Shown one piece after another: positions 1 through 9,558 of a stretch of DNA of 64,000 nucleotides (its first letter is position 1; each line of letters opens with the position of its first letter). Location of the stretch: NCBI GenBank assembly GCA_017795005.1, contig CP051242.1, forward strand, positions 2,194,976 through 2,258,975, in the 5' to 3' direction. Position numbers and translations under genes: made by a program. The notes under the pieces are model-generated. The model saw only the letters and a list, made by a program, of their open reading frames with translations, was not told the origin of the DNA and did no database searches. Source of the stretch: Balneolaceae bacterium. GTDB taxonomy: Bacteria; Bacteroidota; Rhodothermia; Balneolales; Balneolaceae.

Positions 1-1031
1 AGCCTCTTAATTCTACCTATGATTATGGCAATGAACCAAGTATACAATTAATCAGTAGCGTAAGAACAGGCTATGCTCTGCATCGTTTCCAATTCAATAA
101 ACGATGGCAACCTGGATTTGATGAATATCAGTACAAAGAGTTAAGTCTCTTTTTCTCTAAAGAAAGAATGTTCAATTCAGAATACCGTCCTTATAAAGCT
201 CTTTGGCAAGATGATTGGAAATCATTGTTAGGTCTGAACTTTGTATGGAGTTCAAACCCTGATTTTGGACTTTTTTTAGCAAAAGTATCTGTTAATCATG
301 ATGTGAATGAAAAAACAGAAAACTTTACCGTTGGAACCATAGAGCTTCTTCAAAGAATTGATCTTAATGAAAAATTTAAACTTCGATTAAGATTCTTTGG
401 AGGAAAAGGAAGCGAATTTACTCCGCCTGAGTATTTATTTTTAACAAGCATGAATTCAGCACAAAACTGGCTTGAAAAAGGCGTTTCACGTGCAAAAGGA
501 ACAATTCCAATGCCCTGGTTGGAAGCAGGTAGTTTTCAGGTTGGGGGTGGGGCAAACCTAAGAGGATATTTGAACCGGGATATAAATATGCTAAACTCGT
601 TCCAAAATTCAGACATCAAAGTACTGTTTCCTCTTTATAAGTCGATGCTGGCATTTAATGCTGAATTTGAATTTCCAAACCTTGTTAATCGAGCAATTAA
701 AAACATTTCAATAATTGGAGATTTAACCGAAGTGAGGACATATATGTTTGCTGATATAGGAAAAGGAAATGAGTTTACTATTGTAAGAATAACAGATGGA
801 ATATCTCAAAATGTTCCTGTAGAGGTTCAAGGAATCCCCGAAGATGGAATTATTCTCGCTGATGCAGGAATCGGACTTCAATTTTCTTTCAATATCCCTG
901 ATTATCTAGGTAAGGATCGTGGTATTTTTATCCGATATGATATTCCATTTTGGTTATCTCACCCGGAAGATTCAGAATCAAATTTTTCATTCCGACAACT
1001 GGTCGGTTTAGGTGCAATAATTTCATTTTAA
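1..1031 (+). CDS. Outer-membrane beta-barrel protein, C-terminal part (5' end outside window)
   Basis: The reading frame is open from the first bases of the window to the TAA at 1029-1031, so the gene starts upstream and only about 340 C-terminal residues are seen. The internal ATG at 168 is not a convincing start because the frame continues above it. The sequence alternates aromatic and polar residues as transmembrane beta strands do. It has a GGGANLRGY stretch resembling the (V/L)RG(F/Y) signature of Omp85/BamA-type barrels, and it ends in phenylalanine, as outer-membrane barrels often do. It may be the barrel of a larger protein such as an Omp85-family member or a peptidase-barrel fusion; the missing N-terminus would decide. 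It ends 3 nt before acetate kinase, so the two are probably cotranscribed. Confidence 0.6.
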   Translation, partial: PLNSTYDYGNEPSIQLISSVRTGYALHRFQFNKRWQPGFDEYQYKELSLFFSKERMFNSEYRPYKALWQDDWKSLLGLNFVWSSNPDFGLFLAKVSVNHDVNEKTENFTVGTIELLQRIDLNEKFKLRLRFFGGKGSEFTPPEYLFLTSMNSAQNWLEKGVSRAKGTIPMPWLEAGSFQVGGGANLRGYLNRDINMLNSFQNSDIKVLFPLYKSMLAFNAEFEFPNLVNRAIKNISIIGDLTEVRTYMFADIGKGNEFTIVRITDGISQNVPVEVQGIPEDGIILADAGIGLQFSFNIPDYLGKDRGIFIRYDIPFWLSHPEDSESNFSFRQLVGLGAIISF

Positions 1032-1034
1032 CTC

Positions 1035-2252
1035 ATGAAAATCTTAGTTATCAATTGCGGAAGTTCTTCTATTAAGTATCAGCTTATTGATTCTCAGGAG
1101 AAAGAAACCCTCTGTAAAGGTCTGGTTGAACGCATCGGGGCAGTTACTTCCATCATAAAACAAGAGTTTAAAGGAGAGAAAGCTGTCAAAAAGTCGATGG
1201 CAATAGATAATCATGCAGTGGCTCTGAAGGTAATTATGGAGCTGTTAATTGAAGCTGATAATGATTACCTGCATTCTCTGGATGAAATTGAAGCAGTCGG
1301 GCATAGGGTTGTTCACGGAGGGGAAACTTTCAAAGATTCTGTATTAATTGATGAAGATGTGGAAGAAGCTATTGAGCATGCATTTGATATTGCTCCGCTT
1401 CATAATCCGCCAAATTTACAAGGGATAAGAGCTGCTAAGAAGCATTTACCTAATGTGCCACATGTAGCTGTATTTGATACCGCTTTTCATCATTCTATTC
1501 CTCAGCATGCGTATTTATATGGAATCCCAAATCGTTTATATCGGAGATATAAAATACGACGCTATGGGTTTCATGGAACTTCACATTACTATGTTAGCCG
1601 CCAGTATTTTAAACTTTCGGGAAAACCGAAGGAAGGATCAAAAATTATTACCTGTCATTTAGGAAATGGAGGTTCAATAACCGCAATCAAAGATGGCGAT
1701 TCTTACGATACCAGTATGGGATTTACTCCATTAGAAGGACTTGTAATGGGGACCAGAAGTGGAGATATCGATCCTTCTATCTTATTCTATCTCATAGAGA
1801 AAGAGGAATTATCTCTGGCTAATGTTCACGCTTTGTTAAACAAACATAGCGGACTCCTTGGACTTAGTGGTTATGCAGCTGATATGCGTGATCTTTTAGA
1901 AGAAGCGGATAATGGAGACAGGCGTTGTAAAGAAGCAATTGACGTTTTTTGCTACAAAGCTAAAAAATATATCGGCTCATATATCGCTTCTTTGAATGGG
2001 GTGGATGCTATTATTTTTACCGGAGGAATAGGTGAAAATGCTCCAAAAATTAGAGAGCAGATTCTATCTGAAATGGAAGGTTTAGGTATCAAAGTGGATG
2101 GTGATAGAAATAAAAATCTTCCCGAAAATAAAATAATCAGTACAGAAGACTCAAATACTGATATTTACGTTATTCCAACCAATGAAGAATTGGTAATAGC
2201 CATCGATGCTGCAAAAATTGCAATAGCATCTAAACAAACTCCATGGGCCTGA
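1035..2252 (+). CDS. ackA: Acetate kinase
   Basis: Interconverts acetyl phosphate + ADP with acetate + ATP in the cytosol, the substrate-level phosphorylation step of acetate overflow or fermentation. The 405 residues match the usual family length (about 400). Visible hallmarks of the acetate/sugar kinase fold are N-terminal CGSSSIKY, GHRVVHGG, the FHHSIP region, RYGFHGTSH, GTRSGDID and the late FTGGIGENAP nucleotide loop. The partner enzyme phosphotransacetylase is two genes downstream (4829-5779), separated by a lipoprotein and a transporter. The 3' end overlaps the next gene by 10 nt, indicating translational coupling. Function is confident. Confidence 0.96.
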   Translation: MKILVINCGSSSIKYQLIDSQEKETLCKGLVERIGAVTSIIKQEFKGEKAVKKSMAIDNHAVALKVIMELLIEADNDYLHSLDEIEAVGHRVVHGGETFKDSVLIDEDVEEAIEHAFDIAPLHNPPNLQGIRAAKKHLPNVPHVAVFDTAFHHSIPQHAYLYGIPNRLYRRYKIRRYGFHGTSHYYVSRQYFKLSGKPKEGSKIITCHLGNGGSITAIKDGDSYDTSMGFTPLEGLVMGTRSGDIDPSILFYLIEKEELSLANVHALLNKHSGLLGLSGYAADMRDLLEEADNGDRRCKEAIDVFCYKAKKYIGSYIASLNGVDAIIFTGGIGENAPKIREQILSEMEGLGIKVDGDRNKNLPENKIISTEDSNTDIYVIPTNEELVIAIDAAKIAIASKQTPWA

Positions 2253-3973
2253 TAGTGAATTTTCCAACGAAAATAGTATTGGTATTTCTGATTTTGATTG
2301 GTTCAGCATGTTCCAGTTCTAAATGGGTTGTAGAAAATCAATATGAAATTGATCGGAATGATTTTGAACTATTGAATTCAACCAAGTTCCTGGAAAGGAC
2401 AGGCTCTACAAATCCAGAATCTCCCATTGTATCTTTTCAGTTGAAAGCTGAAAACACCTTTGAATATGCCCAAAGAGTTAAAACAGATAGATACATACAA
2501 AGATACAGACCTACCTTTAAATCGGTTCTTTTAGGTTTAGCTGGTGCAGGCGTAGCAAGTACAGCCGCAATTACAGTAGCAAATAATAATTCTCAAAATA
2601 ATATTAGCAGGAATATTCTATTTGGGACTGCGGGTTTTATTACACTTAGTTCTTTCTTGAATATGAAACCTGTTGGAGAACCTACACCAACTGGAGAAAG
2701 CAGGTTATTAAGGAAAACAGGTACTATTGAAGAAACTGAAGTAGTAAGGGCAAGTCCGGAACCCGGTTTAATAGCCAGATATTCAATTTTTTATAGAAAT
2801 GAAATCTTAATCGGGGAAAAAGAAATAGAACCACAAAATTCTGTTTATTCTATAAATCTTATCGAAGATTTAAACCCCGAGATATTCGAATATGATAGCA
2901 GTGATGTTATAGAAGTCGAAGTTTATTTCAATGGTGAAACTTATACTGAAATTATACCCCTTAGGAATATTTTTGAAAGTTTTGCCGTTGTTTCCACACA
3001 GGTTACAGCATTAAGAGATGAACCCGAATTTAATTCCAGAAATATTTTAACAGACTTGGCTTTTGGTAGCCAAATGAAACTGGTATCTGAGGACAGTTTA
3101 TGGTACAAGGTCTTATATGGAATTTCAGAAACCTGGATTTCAAAAACGGATGCCTATCCAATTTGGAGACCCTCTGAATTCGCATCTCAACTTTCAATAA
3201 TTACTATACCTAATATTCCTTTTGGCAATATTGATGTTGAAAATAACATCCCCGTTTTACGAACCAATAATGACAGTACTTTTGTTTTTATGCTATCCAA
3301 TGGGGAATATCAGGATACCTATTCAGAGCGTAGTTATGCCGAAAGAGATTTACGCCTAATGGAAGAGTATTTTGAAACTGCCCTTGGAATCCCTTCATCA
3401 AATATCGATAAAGCAATTAATATCGATACCCAGCAGCGTTTAAATAATGCTTACAACCGTTTTGCTAATAAAATGAGGCGACCTCAAAAACAATTAATTG
3501 TGTATTTATCAGGCTATTCGGTAATTAATGAAAATGGAGAGGTTGAAATGATTTCGACCATACCTAACCGTAATCCATCATTTAACTTAAATGCATTATT
3601 AAGAGGGTTATCACGGTTTCCGGTTGAGGAGGTTGTTGTAATAGCTGATCTTGACCCTGTTGAATCAAACTCAGATGGAGGAATCTATGAATCCCTGGCA
3701 GAAACGGTTCTAAACAATATTGAGCAATCAATCGTCATATTTGGTTCTTCAGAAAATCAACAATCAAGGAGTTATTCGGTAGCTAATGGAGATCAGAAAA
3801 GGCATAGTATTTTCACCTATTTCGTAGCTGATGCAATCAAAAACAGACAGGGTACTATTTCTGGAATCATCAATCATCTCCAAAGAAACGTAGATTATAC
3901 TTCCAGAAGGCTTCATAATCGCCCACAAAACGTGATTTACTTCGGTGATACCAGTATAAGTCTCATTGACTAA
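2243..3973 (+). CDS. Lipoprotein with SH3-like and degenerate caspase-like (pseudo-caspase) domain
   Basis: A 576-residue exported protein. The N-terminus has a hydrophobic stretch ending in a lipobox (IGSAC), so it is probably a lipid-anchored envelope protein. A second hydrophobic segment follows at about residues 93-135. Around residues 245-310 is an SH3-like stretch (VTALRDEP, WYKVLYG, ETWISK). The C-terminal third resembles a peptidase C14 caspase-like domain: the strand LIVYLSGY corresponds to the usual YLSGHG, VVVIADLDP to the usual LDAC strand, and VIFGSSENQ ... HSIFTYFVADAIK to the typical ASS..Q ... H..FTY.L. Both catalytic positions are changed (His to Tyr, Cys to a non-Cys residue), so proteolysis is unlikely. 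It sits between ackA and a transporter with 10 nt and 1 nt overlaps. Its role is unknown. Confidence 0.7.
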   Translation: MGLIVNFPTKIVLVFLILIGSACSSSKWVVENQYEIDRNDFELLNSTKFLERTGSTNPESPIVSFQLKAENTFEYAQRVKTDRYIQRYRPTFKSVLLGLAGAGVASTAAITVANNNSQNNISRNILFGTAGFITLSSFLNMKPVGEPTPTGESRLLRKTGTIEETEVVRASPEPGLIARYSIFYRNEILIGEKEIEPQNSVYSINLIEDLNPEIFEYDSSDVIEVEVYFNGETYTEIIPLRNIFESFAVVSTQVTALRDEPEFNSRNILTDLAFGSQMKLVSEDSLWYKVLYGISETWISKTDAYPIWRPSEFASQLSIITIPNIPFGNIDVENNIPVLRTNNDSTFVFMLSNGEYQDTYSERSYAERDLRLMEEYFETALGIPSSNIDKAINIDTQQRLNNAYNRFANKMRRPQKQLIVYLSGYSVINENGEVEMISTIPNRNPSFNLNALLRGLSRFPVEEVVVIADLDPVESNSDGGIYESLAETVLNNIEQSIVIFGSSENQQSRSYSVANGDQKRHSIFTYFVADAIKNRQGTISGIINHLQRNVDYTSRRLHNRPQNVIYFGDTSISLID

Positions 3974-4824
3974 TGGGACTACTCTACATCACTCTAAGTG
4001 TTGCCTGCTCATTAACTATTGCTCATTTACTAAAGCTTTCTGAACAATCTAAAAGCAGAGTATTAAATATACTTTGTATTAATTATATCACAGCAGCAAG
4101 CGTCAGCTTTTTTTTATCAGATAGTTCTGCTCCATTAAGCGAAGATTTTCCGGAATATCTTATTCTACTCGCACTGTTCTTAGGGCTTATTTTCATTGCC
4201 AACCTTTTTATATATAGTACATCTATTGATAAGATAGGAATGGGTATCAGCATTGCTGCGATGCGAATGTCTCTTGCTATACCTATTGGCTTAAGTATTA
4301 TTTTTTATAATGAACAAATCTCTGTAGTACAATACATTGGTATGTTGTTAGTCTTTATTTCGTTGTATCTATTGTTACCGAGAATAAAATCAAATACCTT
4401 AAGCTTAAGAAGCAGTATAATGTTTCCTGTACTATTGTTTGCTATGACTGGGATAGCCGATGCCTCTTTAAAAGTTTATGAAAGAGAGTTTTCAGGAGTA
4501 ATTTCAGAGTATGGTTTTCTTAGTATGATATTTTCATCTGCTTTCATTTTCGGGACGTCGATTCTGATCTTTAAAAAAGAATTAAGCTTCAAACCGAAAG
4601 AAATTATCTATGGGATAATCATTGGATTGGCTAACCTTTACTCTTCATTTTTCTTAATTTTAGCTCTTCAGGAAATGAATGGATCTATTGTCTTTTCCAT
4701 TACTAATATTGCAAATGTAGTACTAGGAGCATTAATTGGAATTATCATCTGGAAAGACACTTTATCCACTAAACAAAAAGGTGGGCTAGTACTCGCATTA
4801 ATTTCAATTTTGATATTGATTTAA
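3973..4824 (+). CDS. EamA/DMT-family membrane transporter
   Basis: A 283-residue, very hydrophobic protein with about ten predicted transmembrane helices in two halves, the layout of drug/metabolite transporter (EamA) proteins. Examples are the helices around LILLALFLGLIFIANLFIYS and the C-terminal GALIGIIIWKDTLSTKQKGGLVLALISILILI region, where the short charged loop before the last helix is typical of this superfamily. The substrate cannot be read from sequence. Its ATG overlaps the stop of the preceding lipoprotein gene (TAATG), and it ends 4 nt before pta, so it belongs to the ackA-pta transcription unit. Confidence 0.75.
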   Translation: MGLLYITLSVACSLTIAHLLKLSEQSKSRVLNILCINYITAASVSFFLSDSSAPLSEDFPEYLILLALFLGLIFIANLFIYSTSIDKIGMGISIAAMRMSLAIPIGLSIIFYNEQISVVQYIGMLLVFISLYLLLPRIKSNTLSLRSSIMFPVLLFAMTGIADASLKVYEREFSGVISEYGFLSMIFSSAFIFGTSILIFKKELSFKPKEIIYGIIIGLANLYSSFFLILALQEMNGSIVFSITNIANVVLGALIGIIIWKDTLSTKQKGGLVLALISILILI

Positions 4825-4828
4825 TCTT

Positions 4829-5779
4829 ATGCAGATAATTGAAGAAATCAGGAAAAAGGCATCTTTACTTAAAAAGACCATTGTTTTACCAAGATCATCC
4901 GATGAGCGGGTTATAAAAGCAGCTGAATTTCTTACCAGAAATGAACTTTGTAATGTGGTACTTCTTAAAAACGAAGGTATTCCGTTAGATACTGAACTTT
5001 TTCTTATTGAGCCTGAGGATTCACCAAAACTTGAAAAATATGCTTCTGCTTTTTTTGAAAAAAGAAAACGTAAAGGGATAACGGAAAAAAAAGCCCTGGA
5101 AGTAGTACAAGATCCATTATTCTTTGCGGCATCTATGGTTGCTGAAGGAGATGCTGATGGTTGTGTTGCCGGATCAGTTTCTACTACCGGAGATGTATTA
5201 AGGGCAGCAATTCAAACTATTGGGTTAAAATCAGGCTCAAATGTAGTTTCAAGTATTTTTTTAATGAGCTTTGATGATGGTAGAGTCTTCTCTTATGGAG
5301 ATTGCGCCGTTGTTCCATATCCAACATCTGAACAACTGGCTACTATTGCCATCGATTCAGCAAAATCTCATCATGCACTTACAGGAGTGGAACCTAAAGT
5401 TGCAATGCTTTCATTTTCTACAAAAGGAAGTGCTAGGCATGAAAGAGTAGATTTGGTGGAAGAAGCATTGGAAGTTGCAAAAAAGAAAGAATCGGCTTTA
5501 AAAATAGATGGTACTCTTCAATTTGATGCAGCATTGATCGATCATATTGGAAAAAGAAAAGCTCCCGGTTCTGATGTAGCAGGTAACGCTAATGTATTTA
5601 TTTTTCCAAATTTGGATGCAGGAAACATTGGCTATAAGATTACAGAAAGATTAGCTGGCGCTACAGCAACCGGACCTGTAATTCAGGGACTTGCAAAACC
5701 GATGATGGATTTATCCCGTGGTTGCAGCTGGGAAGATATAGTAAATACAAGCTGTGTGGCGGCCTTATTAAGTGAGTAA
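4829..5779 (+). CDS. pta: Phosphate acetyltransferase (phosphotransacetylase)
   Basis: Converts acetyl-CoA + phosphate to acetyl phosphate + CoA, supplying acetate kinase encoded upstream. The 316 residues are one PTA/PTB domain without the N-terminal DRTGG/BioD-like extension of long enterobacterial Pta, so this is the short form. Recognisable segments are KTIVLPRSSDERV near the N-terminus, ADGCVAGSVSTTGDVLRAAIQTIG, and the C-terminal ANVFIFPNLDAGNIGYKI followed by GPVIQGLAKP. It follows the EamA gene by 4 nt and precedes a small unknown gene by 5 nt. A phosphotransbutyrylase is an alternative, but ackA nearby favours Pta. Confidence 0.93.
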   Translation: MQIIEEIRKKASLLKKTIVLPRSSDERVIKAAEFLTRNELCNVVLLKNEGIPLDTELFLIEPEDSPKLEKYASAFFEKRKRKGITEKKALEVVQDPLFFAASMVAEGDADGCVAGSVSTTGDVLRAAIQTIGLKSGSNVVSSIFLMSFDDGRVFSYGDCAVVPYPTSEQLATIAIDSAKSHHALTGVEPKVAMLSFSTKGSARHERVDLVEEALEVAKKKESALKIDGTLQFDAALIDHIGKRKAPGSDVAGNANVFIFPNLDAGNIGYKITERLAGATATGPVIQGLAKPMMDLSRGCSWEDIVNTSCVAALLSE

Positions 5780-5784
5780 ACTAA

Positions 5785-6204
5785 ATGACTAAGTACAGAG
5801 AAATAGATGATTCAAATTGGCCTAAAGTAATTAATCATAATGTTTTCGTTACTTTGTTAAAGCATCATTTCCCGGAAGTATATTCGAAAATTGATTACGC
5901 ATCTGCGGGTTTATTGCATTGTGAAATGGGAGTTTTTCTACAAGAGTCATTATCATTGTACTCAAATAGAGAAAAGTTAACCAGAACACACTTCGACTTT
6001 GCTAATAAAATCCTTAAAAGAGCAGATTCGGATGTTTTGAATGCTTTAACAGTTAGCTATATAGAAGGCTTTGTTTTAGGAAGTAAAGACGAACAAACAG
6101 CAAGAGAATGGATGCCAGAAGATCTAAAGGAGCTGTATGATGACTTTCAAGAATACTACACCGAATTAGTTAAATTTTCTTTAGAAAGAAGAAATAAAAA
6201 ATAA
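5785..6204 (+). CDS. Small cytoplasmic protein of unknown function
   Basis: A 139-residue, mostly helical, soluble protein with no signal peptide or transmembrane segment. The pattern (HCEMGVFLQES..., HFDFANKILKRADSDVLNALTVSYIEGF) resembles small bacterial proteins of the DUF7674 type, in which a conserved Glu lies in a helix and another in the VSYIEGF-like segment; this is recollection of a pattern, not a search. It starts 5 nt after pta and its last base is the first base of the manA start codon. The function is not known. The conserved-looking core and tight spacing support a real gene. Confidence 0.6.
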   Translation: MTKYREIDDSNWPKVINHNVFVTLLKHHFPEVYSKIDYASAGLLHCEMGVFLQESLSLYSNREKLTRTHFDFANKILKRADSDVLNALTVSYIEGFVLGSKDEQTAREWMPEDLKELYDDFQEYYTELVKFSLERRNKK

Positions 6205-7175
6205 TGAACCTAAACCCATTAAAATTCAAACCCATCCTCAAAGACAAAATTTGGGGCGGTAATAAACTCAGATCAGTTCTTAATAAACCTACAGAGTCTG
6301 ACAATGCAGGAGAAAGTTGGGAAATTTCCGGAGTCGACGGAGATATTTCTGTTGTTGCCGAAGGACCATTAGAAGGAAGGAATCTGGTTGAATTGATTGA
6401 TGAATTCAAAGGTAAACTTGTAGGTGAGAAGGTATTCCAAAAGTTTGGGAATAAATTCCCGCTTCTAATAAAATTCATTGACGCCAATGATGATCTTTCC
6501 ATCCAGGTTCATCCGGATGATGAATTGGGTATGAAAAGACATAATTCTTTCGGGAAAACCGAAATGTGGTATGTGGTAGATGCAGAAGAGGGAGCTACAC
6601 TTATTTCAGGGTTTAATAAACCAACCAATAAAGAAGAATACCTTGAAGTATTCAAAGCTGGGAATCTGATTGATATTCTGAACAGGGAAGACGTATTCAA
6701 TGATGATGTTTTTTTTCTTCCTGCAGGGAGAGTTCATACCATAGGAAAGGGACTTTTAATAGCCGAAATCCAACAGACCTCCGATATAACCTATCGCATC
6801 TACGATTTTGATAGGGTGGATGCTAATGGAATTGGAAGGGAACTACATGTAGAAGAGGCAGTAGATGCAATAGATTATAATTTTTACGACGAGTATAAAA
6901 CAAAATATGACCAATCAGCTAATGAAGCTGAAATCGGTCGGAGTACGTATTTCATAACGAACAGGCTCATAATCGAAGATTCGGTGCATCGTAATTATTC
7001 AAAGTTCGATTCCTGTATTATAATTATGTGCCTTAAAGGAAGTACTCAACTTAAATATGAAAATGGTACTGTTGATCTTAAATTAGGGGAAACACTTTTA
7101 ATTCCTAATTCCATAGACTCGGTTACCATTAAAACGGAAAATTCAGCTAAACTACTTGAAGTAAGAATACCCTGA
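6204..7175 (+). CDS. manA: Mannose-6-phosphate isomerase, class I
   Basis: Interconverts mannose 6-phosphate and fructose 6-phosphate using a zinc ion in a cupin fold, linking glycolysis to GDP-mannose for glycans. The 323 residues match the short bacterial type I enzyme. Visible motifs are KIWGG near the N-terminus, the metal-binding IQVHPDDE, the KTEMWYV strand and the FLPAGRVHTIGKG strand bearing a further metal His; the C-terminal cupin half includes GETLLIPNS. It overlaps the preceding and following genes by 1 nt each, so expression is probably coupled to the acetate genes. Confidence 0.92.
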   Translation: MNLNPLKFKPILKDKIWGGNKLRSVLNKPTESDNAGESWEISGVDGDISVVAEGPLEGRNLVELIDEFKGKLVGEKVFQKFGNKFPLLIKFIDANDDLSIQVHPDDELGMKRHNSFGKTEMWYVVDAEEGATLISGFNKPTNKEEYLEVFKAGNLIDILNREDVFNDDVFFLPAGRVHTIGKGLLIAEIQQTSDITYRIYDFDRVDANGIGRELHVEEAVDAIDYNFYDEYKTKYDQSANEAEIGRSTYFITNRLIIEDSVHRNYSKFDSCIIIMCLKGSTQLKYENGTVDLKLGETLLIPNSIDSVTIKTENSAKLLEVRIP

Positions 7176-7903
7176 TGAAAGAAGTAAAACAGGAAACGTG
7201 TATCGCATGTGGATATAACCACAAAGAAAACTATTGTCCTAATTGTGGGGAAGTAGCAACTTTGAGGAAAATATCTTTTAAGTCGGTAGTAGAGGAGTCG
7301 TTTTCTACTTTTATTAATATGGATAAAGGGTATATGTACAATTTGAGAGGGTTAACATTCAGTCCCAAATTATTTATCCAGGAGTACTTATCAGGTAGAC
7401 GAAGAGGAATATTTAATCCTATATCCTATCTGATTATCTCAATTTCTTTATACCTGATTTTCGAAAATTTATTTCCGGTTGAAAAACCACCGATTTCTAC
7501 CGAAGGAATGCAGGATACCATTTTCTTTAAAGTAGGGTATGAAGCGGGTACAATTATTACTGAATACTTCAAGTTTTTTTGGTTTATCTCAATCTTTTTG
7601 CTGGCACTTCCTTCTTATTTGATTTACAGTAATAAAAATTATGCTGAGCATGTAACAATTGCGTCATTCATAATTGGTCACGCTACATTACTGGTGGCAT
7701 TCTTATCACCATTATTCAGGATTCCGCTCATATTCAATTATGTACTGTATGCGTTCATTTTCATTTTATACTACCGATTTTATAAAACACCTGAGGATAA
7801 TTTAGGTTCCTTTATAATTAGTTTTCTCGTGGTAATCGTATTCTTTGTTGAACTGTTTTTACTAACGATCCTGCTCGGTGCTTTATCTTATTTTCTGTTT
7901 TAA
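7175..7903 (+). CDS. DUF3667 membrane protein with N-terminal zinc ribbon
   Basis: A 242-residue protein. The N-terminus holds a four-cysteine zinc-ribbon-like motif (CIACGYNHKENYCPNCG), followed by a short amphipathic region with NLRGLTFSPKLFIQEYLSGRRR and then four or five transmembrane helices. The combination of CxxC...CPNCG, a G(L)..P...I.eY..G.R...f.P..yl stretch and terminal membrane helices is the hallmark of DUF3667, common in Bacteroidota and of unknown function. It is the last gene of the ackA-pta-manA run; the next gene is 187 nt downstream behind a promoter-like site. Confidence 0.8.
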   Translation: MKEVKQETCIACGYNHKENYCPNCGEVATLRKISFKSVVEESFSTFINMDKGYMYNLRGLTFSPKLFIQEYLSGRRRGIFNPISYLIISISLYLIFENLFPVEKPPISTEGMQDTIFFKVGYEAGTIITEYFKFFWFISIFLLALPSYLIYSNKNYAEHVTIASFIIGHATLLVAFLSPLFRIPLIFNYVLYAFIFILYYRFYKTPEDNLGSFIISFLVVIVFFVELFLLTILLGALSYFLF

Positions 7904-7989
7904 CATAAGAACTTCTTGTACTCACTAAATATATCTGCTCAATAGAAATTCTCAATCACTCTTCATTTAGTTCTGAGACAGAGATTTTG

Positions 7990-7997
7990 TATCTTTG
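7990..7997 (+). promoter_or_regulatory. Promoter -7 element (Bacteroidota type) before sufB
   Basis: TATCTTTG matches the TAnnTTTG -7 consensus of the Bacteroidota housekeeping sigma factor exactly. A TTTAG stretch about 20 nt upstream (around 7966) is a weak match to the -33 TTTG. This would give a leader of roughly 85-90 nt before the sufB ATG at 8091. It is the only long gap in this part of the window, which fits a promoter for the SUF operon. No Rrf2/IscR-type operator was recognised by eye. Confidence 0.55.
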
Positions 7998-8090
7998 GAC
8001 TTATTCTAAATAAGCGTGTAAACCGTTGAACGAAGTGGTATTAAAGACGGTTCTATCAGTTGAAGTAAACGGATTAATAAAAAGAAATTA

Positions 8091-9548
8091 ATGAGCGAAG
8101 AACTAAGCGACGAAGTAAAAGCTCTTGAATCGATGATTGGTGAAGAATATAAGTATGGGTTCACCACCGATGTCGAATATGAAGAGTTTCCTAAAGGAAT
8201 TAGCGAAGAAATAGTACGAGAACTTTCTGCTCGTAAAAATGAACCGGAATGGATGACCGATTTCCGTGTGAAAGCTTATCATGCATGGAAAGAAATGGAA
8301 GAGCCAAACTGGTTCAATGCTACCTATAAATCTCCGGATTTTGAAAACCTGTTATACTATTCAGCTCCAAAAAAGAAGCCTCAGTTGGATAGTATGGACG
8401 ATGTAGACCCAAACATCCGTGAAACCTACGAAAAACTTGGTATCCCATTAGAAGAGCAAAAAATGCTCGCTGGTGTAGCAGTTGATGCTGTTTTTGACAG
8501 TGTTTCTATCTTTACCTCGTTCAAGGAAAAATTAGCAGAAGCTGGTGTTATTTTCTGCTCTATGTCGGAAGCTATTCAGGAACACCCTGAGTTGGTTAAA
8601 AAGTACTTAGCATCAGTAGTACCGGTAAGAGACAATTTTTACTCAGCACTAAACTCAGCAGTATTCTCTGATGGTTCTTTTTGTTTCATTCCTAAAGGGG
8701 TTGCTTGCCCAATGGAGCTTTCTACCTATTTCAGGATTAATAACATGGAATCAGGTCAGTTCGAAAGAACGTTAATTGTAGCTGAAGAAGGGGCGAGCGT
8801 TAGCTATTTAGAAGGATGTACAGCTCCAATGTATGATGAGAATCAGCTTCATGCTGCTGTTGTTGAATTAGTAGCTCTGGATGATGCAGATATTAAATAT
8901 TCTACCATTCAAAACTGGTATTCCGGTGATGAGAATGGAAGAGGTGGTATTTATAATTTTGTAACTAAACGTGGAATCTGTAAAGGAAGAAACTCCAAAA
9001 TTTCATGGACTCAACTTGAAACAGGCTCTGCAGTTACGCTGAAATACCCAAGTGTAATTTTACAAGGTGATAATTCTATCGGGGAATTTTATTCGGTTGC
9101 AGTTACAACTAAAATGCAGCAAGCTGATACTGGTACTAAAATGATCCATCTCGGCAAGAACACTAAGAGTACGATTATATCGAAAGGTATTTCTGCAGGA
9201 AAGTCTAATAACAGCTATCGTGGAGAAGTGAAAATTGGTAAGAAAGCTCACGGGTCAAAAAATTACTCCGTGTGTGATTCAATGCTAATTGGACAGGAAT
9301 GTGGAGCTCATACCTTTCCATATATTTCATCTGAAAATCCAACCAGTAGTGTGGAGCATGAGGCAACAACTTCAAGAGTAGGTGAAGAGCAAATTTTCTA
9401 CCTGATGCAGCGTGGAATTAGTGAGCAGGATGCTATTTCGATGATCATCAATGGATTCGTGAAAGATGTATTGAAAGAGCTGCCACTGGAATTTGCAGTA
9501 GAAGCCAACAAGCTGCTTGATGTGAAGCTTGAAGGTAGTGTTGGGTAA
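8091..9548 (+). CDS. sufB: Fe-S cluster assembly scaffold SufB
   Basis: Core subunit of the SufBC2D scaffold, on which Fe-S clusters are built from persulfide sulfur delivered from SufS. The 485 residues are typical for SufB. Diagnostic segments are the [19 protein letters not shown] region, SVSYLEGC, the beta-helix core and the C-terminal CDSMLIG(Q)ECGAHTFPY, which carries the cysteine known from other SufB proteins to be needed for assembly. It is the first gene of sufB-C-D-S-nfu-sufA-DUF2480. There is no Rrf2 regulator or SufE/SufU gene in this window. Confidence 0.97.
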   Translation: MSEELSDEVKALESMIGEEYKYGFTTDVEYEEFPKGISEEIVRELSARKNEPEWMTDFRVKAYHAWKEMEEPNWFNATYKSPDFENLLYYSAPKKKPQLDSMDDVDPNIRETYEKLGIPLEEQKMLAGVAVDAVFDSVSIFTSFKEKLAEAGVIFCSMSEAIQEHPELVKKYLASVVPVRDNFYSALNSAVFSDGSFCFIPKGVACPMELSTYFRINNMESGQFERTLIVAEEGASVSYLEGCTAPMYDENQLHAAVVELVALDDADIKYSTIQNWYSGDENGRGGIYNFVTKRGICKGRNSKISWTQLETGSAVTLKYPSVILQGDNSIGEFYSVAVTTKMQQADTGTKMIHLGKNTKSTIISKGISAGKSNNSYRGEVKIGKKAHGSKNYSVCDSMLIGQECGAHTFPYISSENPTSSVEHEATTSRVGEEQIFYLMQRGISEQDAISMIINGFVKDVLKELPLEFAVEANKLLDVKLEGSVG

Positions 9549-9558
9549 TAGAATTTTA

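Noticed and set aside
7904-8090. Possible tRNA or riboswitch before sufB
   Set aside because: No cloverleaf or conserved riboswitch core was found by eye; only a promoter-like element and weak stems.
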